Assembly (NCBI GenBank): GCA_021811225.1
Contig: JAJZPJ010000002.1
Location: 1-40,314, forward strand
From: Pseudomonadota bacterium
Lineage (GTDB): Bacteria; Pseudomonadota; Gammaproteobacteria; Burkholderiales; Rhodocyclaceae
Length of the DNA: 40,314 nt
Direction of reading: 5' to 3'
Part shown: positions 37,479 through 40,314 of the stretch, one piece after another
How positions within the stretch are numbered: the stretch's first letter is position 1
Layout: the number at the start of each line of letters is the position of its first letter
Position numbers and translations under genes: made by a program
Notes under the pieces: generated by a model
What the model saw: only the letters and a program-made list of their open reading frames with translations
Told to the model about the DNA's origin: nothing
Database searches by the model: none

Positions 37479-39068
37479 ATGAAAACATCACTCGCCCTGA
37501 TTAGCGTCTCCGACAAGCGCGGCATCGTCGACTTCGCCCGCGGCCTCGATGCCCTGGGCATCGGCCTGCTGTCTACCGGCGGCTCCGCCAAGCTGCTGCG
37601 CGAAGCCGGCCTGCCGGTCACCGAGGTCTCCGAACACACCGGATTTCCCGAGATGCTCGACGGCCGCGTCAAGACCCTGCATCCCAAGGTGCACGCCGGC
37701 ATCCTGGCCCGGCGCGACTCCGCCGAACACCTGGCGACGCTGGCGGCGCACGCCATCCCGACCATCGACCTGGTGGTGGTGAATCTCTATCCGTTCCAGC
37801 AGACCGTCGCCAAGCCCGGCTGCACGCTGGAAGACGCCATCGAGAACATCGACATCGGCGGTCCGACGATGGTCCGCGCCGCGGCCAAGAACCACGGCAC
37901 GGAAGCCGGCGGCGTCGGCGTCGTCGTCGATCCCGACGACTATCCCGGCATCCTCGCCGAATTGAAGGACAGGGGCGGCGAGCTCTCCCATGCCACGCGC
38001 TTGCAACTGGCGAAACGGGCCTACACCCATACCGCCCGCTATGACGGCGCGATCAGCAACTGGCTGACATCCCTGGACGCCGACAACCGGCCGGGGACCT
38101 TCCCGGACAAACTGCAACTGGCCTTCGACCAGGTCGAGGCGCTGCGCTACGGCGAGAACCCGCATCAGCAGGCGGCTTTCTACCGCGAACCCGGCGCCAT
38201 CGCCGGCGGCATCAGCAGCTACGTCCAGCTGCAGGGCAAGGAGCTCTCCTACAACAACATCGCCGACGCCGACGCCGCCTGGGAATGCGTCAAGGCCTTC
38301 GGCCCGGAGGACGGCATCGCCTGCGTCATCGTCAAGCACGCCAATCCCTGCGGCGTGGCGCTCGCCGACTCCGCGCTCGAGGCCTACCGCAGGGCCTTCG
38401 CCACCGACCCGACCTCGGCCTTCGGCGGCATCATCGCCTTCAACGTCGCCATCGACCGCACCGCGGCCGAAGCCGTCGCCGGACAATTCGCCGAGGTCAT
38501 CATCGCACCGGCGGTCACCCCCGAGGCCCGCGCCGTCTTCGCCGCCAAGCAGAATCTGCGCGTATTGGAAATTCCCCTGCCCCCGGCGGGCAGGCCTGAC
38601 TCCAGCCTCGACTACAAGCGCGTCGGCGGCGGCCTGCTGGTGCAGACGCACGACGCGGCGACCATCGTCCGGACCGATCTGAAGCTGGTGACCCGGCGCG
38701 CGCCCTCCGAGCAGGAGCTGCGCGATCTGCTGTTCGCCTGGAAGGTGGCGAAATTCGTCAAGTCCAACGCCATCGTCTATTGCCAGGACGGCGTCACCGT
38801 CGGCGTCGGCGCGGGACAAATGAGCCGCGTCGACTCGGCGCGCATCGCCGCGATCAAGGCGGAGAACGCCGGCCACAGCGTCGCCGGCTCGGTGGTCGCC
38901 TCCGACGCCTTCTTCCCCTTCCGCGACGGCCTGGACGTGCTGGCCCAGGCGGGCGCCACCGCCGTGATCCAGCCCGGCGGCTCGGTGCGCGACGCCGAGG
39001 TGATCGCCGCCGCCGACGAACAGAACATCGCCATGGTGTTCACCGGCTTCCGCCATTTCCGTCACTGA
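37479..39068 (+). CDS. purH: Bifunctional AICAR formyltransferase/IMP cyclohydrolase PurH
   Basis: 529-residue bifunctional enzyme for the last two steps of IMP synthesis. The N-terminal MGS-like IMP cyclohydrolase domain (ALISVSDKRGIVDFARGL, STGGSAKLLREAG, GFPEMLDGRVKTLHP, IDIGGPTMVRAAAKN) runs to about residue 200. The formyltransferase domain has RYGENPHQQAAFY, the IVKHANPCGVA motif with catalytic Lys-His, DPTSAFGGIIAFN, and FVKSNAIVYCQDG near the end. Length is standard. It starts six bases after fis and is followed by a 68-base gap before purD. Confidence 0.97.
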   Translation: MKTSLALISVSDKRGIVDFARGLDALGIGLLSTGGSAKLLREAGLPVTEVSEHTGFPEMLDGRVKTLHPKVHAGILARRDSAEHLATLAAHAIPTIDLVVVNLYPFQQTVAKPGCTLEDAIENIDIGGPTMVRAAAKNHGTEAGGVGVVVDPDDYPGILAELKDRGGELSHATRLQLAKRAYTHTARYDGAISNWLTSLDADNRPGTFPDKLQLAFDQVEALRYGENPHQQAAFYREPGAIAGGISSYVQLQGKELSYNNIADADAAWECVKAFGPEDGIACVIVKHANPCGVALADSALEAYRRAFATDPTSAFGGIIAFNVAIDRTAAEAVAGQFAEVIIAPAVTPEARAVFAAKQNLRVLEIPLPPAGRPDSSLDYKRVGGGLLVQTHDAATIVRTDLKLVTRRAPSEQELRDLLFAWKVAKFVKSNAIVYCQDGVTVGVGAGQMSRVDSARIAAIKAENAGHSVAGSVVASDAFFPFRDGLDVLAQAGATAVIQPGGSVRDAEVIAAADEQNIAMVFTGFRHFRH

Positions 39069-39136
39069 CCACAGGCAGCGCTTCGCGCAATGAAGCGGGG
39101 CGTCCCCGTGGTCACCCTGGCTAGAGGGCTCTGTCC
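39069..39136 (+). other. purH-purD intergenic gap
   Basis: This 68-base gap contains a small CGGGG-CGT-CCCCG hairpin and an AGAGGG ribosome site before purD. I see no promoter hexamers, so purD is probably read from the purH message. Confidence 0.5.
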
Positions 39137-40314
39137 ATGAAACTGCTCGTTATCGGTTCCGGCGGACGCGAACACGCGCTGGCCTGGCGGCTGGCGCAAT
39201 CGCCGCGGGTGCAGACGGTCTATGTCGCGCCGGGCAACGCCGGCACGGCGCTGGAAGACGGCGTCGAAAACCTGCCGCTCACCTCGATCGCCGAACTGGT
39301 CGCCTTCGCCCGGAACGAACCGATCTACGCCACCGTGGTCGGCCCCGAGGGGCCGCTCGCCGACGGCGTGGTCGACGCCTTCAGGGCGAGCGGACTGCGC
39401 ATCTTCGGACCGACCCGGGCGGCGGCCCAACTCGAATCCTCCAAGGATTTCGCCAAGCGCTTCATGAGCCGCCACGGCATTCCGACCGCGGCCTTCGAGA
39501 CCTTCACCGATGCCGCAAAGGCCCGCGCCTACGCCAGCGCCCAGGGCGCGCCGATCGTGATCAAGGCCGACGGCCTGGCCGCCGGCAAGGGCGTGGTCAT
39601 CGCCGCCTCGACCGAGGAGGCCCACGCCGCGATCGAGCGGATGCTGGCGGACGGCGGCGCCCGGGTGGTGATCGAGGAATTCGTCGCCGGCGAGGAGGCG
39701 AGCTTCATCGTCATGGCCGACGGCACGCACGCGCTGGCGCTGCCCACCAGCCAGGACCACAAGCGGCTCTTGGACGGCGACCGGGGACCGAACACCGGCG
39801 GCATGGGCGCCTATTCGCCGGCGCCGGTGGTGACGCCGGAGATCCACGCCCGGGTGATGCGCGAGGTGATCATGCCGACGCTGCAGGGCATGGCCGGGGA
39901 CGGCCTGCCCTACACCGGATTCCTCTACGCCGGCCTGATGATCAAGCCCGACGGCACGCTCAAGGTGCTCGAGTTCAACTGCCGGATGGGCGACCCGGAG
40001 ACCCAGCCGATCATGCTGCGCTTGAAGAGCGATCTGGTTGAGCTGATCGACGCCGCCATCGACGCCCGCCTCGATCGGGTCGAAGCGAGCTGGGACCGGC
40101 GCGCCGCGCTGGGCGTGGTGATGGCGGCGGCCGGCTATCCCGAGGCTCCCCGGCGCGGCGACGCCATCGCCGGCCTGCCCGGGAGATCGACGCCCGCCTC
40201 CGCCGACAGCCACGTCTTCCACGCCGGCACGCTGGCCAAGGACGGGGCGATCGTCAGCAACGGCGGCCGCGTGCTCTGCGTCACCGCCCTGGGCGACAAC
40301 GTCAGGGCGGCGCA
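39137..40314 (+). CDS. purD: Phosphoribosylamine-glycine ligase PurD, 3' end missing
   Basis: The first 392 codons of PurD (usual length about 425) reach the right edge without a stop. PurD joins glycine to phosphoribosylamine in the second step of de novo purine synthesis. MKLLVIGSGGREHALAW is the N-terminal domain start. The ATP-grasp part has VIKADGLAAGKGVVIA, IEEFVAGEEASFI, GGMGAYSPAP and EFNCRMGDPETQ with metal-binding Glu and Asn. The C-terminal domain begins with ALGVVMAAAGYP. It follows purH as in the purHD operon of E. coli. Confidence 0.96.
   Translation, partial: MKLLVIGSGGREHALAWRLAQSPRVQTVYVAPGNAGTALEDGVENLPLTSIAELVAFARNEPIYATVVGPEGPLADGVVDAFRASGLRIFGPTRAAAQLESSKDFAKRFMSRHGIPTAAFETFTDAAKARAYASAQGAPIVIKADGLAAGKGVVIAASTEEAHAAIERMLADGGARVVIEEFVAGEEASFIVMADGTHALALPTSQDHKRLLDGDRGPNTGGMGAYSPAPVVTPEIHARVMREVIMPTLQGMAGDGLPYTGFLYAGLMIKPDGTLKVLEFNCRMGDPETQPIMLRLKSDLVELIDAAIDARLDRVEASWDRRAALGVVMAAAGYPEAPRRGDAIAGLPGRSTPASADSHVFHAGTLAKDGAIVSNGGRVLCVTALGDNVRAA

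Noticed and set aside
39069..39136. Riboswitch or purine-responsive leader before purD
   Set aside because: Only a 5-bp hairpin is visible in 68 bases; no known fold or conserved motif can be recognised.

Overview
The window is GC-rich, gene-dense chromosomal DNA of a betaproteobacterium, most likely a chemolitho- or photo-autotrophic member of the Rhodocyclales/Nitrosomonadales side of the class. Protein signatures and three classic gene orders support this: a Calvin-cycle block led by form II RuBisCO, lptD-surA-pdxA-rsmA, and dusB-fis-purH-purD. Assignment below class is inference. I saw no rRNA, tRNA, CRISPR array, insertion sequence or prophage gene, and no gene-free stretch longer than about 300 bases.

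Region 1 (1-15.9 kb) is a nearly complete Calvin-Benson-Bassham locus. On the minus strand, cbbR (LysR-type regulator) overlaps the start of rsmE (16S rRNA methyltransferase, cut by the left edge). On the plus strand come cbbY (sugar-bisphosphate phosphatase), cbbM (form II RuBisCO), cbbQ and cbbO (RuBisCO activase pair), fbp, prk, tkt, gap, pgk, pyk and fba. Three promoters, before cbbY, cbbM and fbp, share a 39-bp CbbR-type operator with identical internal spacing and a -10 hexamer at a fixed distance. This is the strongest regulatory signal in the window. It splits the locus into a phosphatase unit, a RuBisCO-plus-activase unit and a regeneration/glycolysis unit.

Region 2 (15.9-19.4 kb) is purC, prlC (oligopeptidase A) and a periplasmic DUF4124/glutaredoxin-like protein, chained by two four-base start/stop overlaps.

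Region 3 (19.4-25.2 kb, minus strand) is a three-subunit molybdenum hydroxylase of the xanthine dehydrogenase superfamily. Its order is FAD, 2Fe-2S, Mo subunit, followed by a MoaD/ThiS-like sulfur carrier that lies in frame just after the Mo-subunit stop. Upstream is a PAS-GGDEF-EAL protein whose EAL domain is cut by a frameshift at a run of six G.

Region 4 (25.4-31.8 kb) holds xth, a small DUF2892 membrane protein, and the minus-strand run lptD-surA-pdxA-rsmA (outer-membrane biogenesis, vitamin B6, ribosome maturation). Region 5 (31.9-36.2 kb) diverges from lptD: amgK-murU (cell-wall sugar recycling), pepP and a UbiH-type hydroxylase whose N-terminus is encoded by a dispersed repeat. Region 6 (36.2-40.3 kb) is dusB-fis-purH-purD, with purD cut by the right edge.

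Most of the window is well-understood core metabolism. The less ordinary elements are the triplicated CbbR operator/promoter module, a probably leaderless cbbY, the 63-bp repeat pair of which one copy is translated, the hydroxylase-MoaD cluster, the frameshifted c-di-GMP enzyme and the palindrome carrying back-to-back -10 boxes between lptD and amgK.
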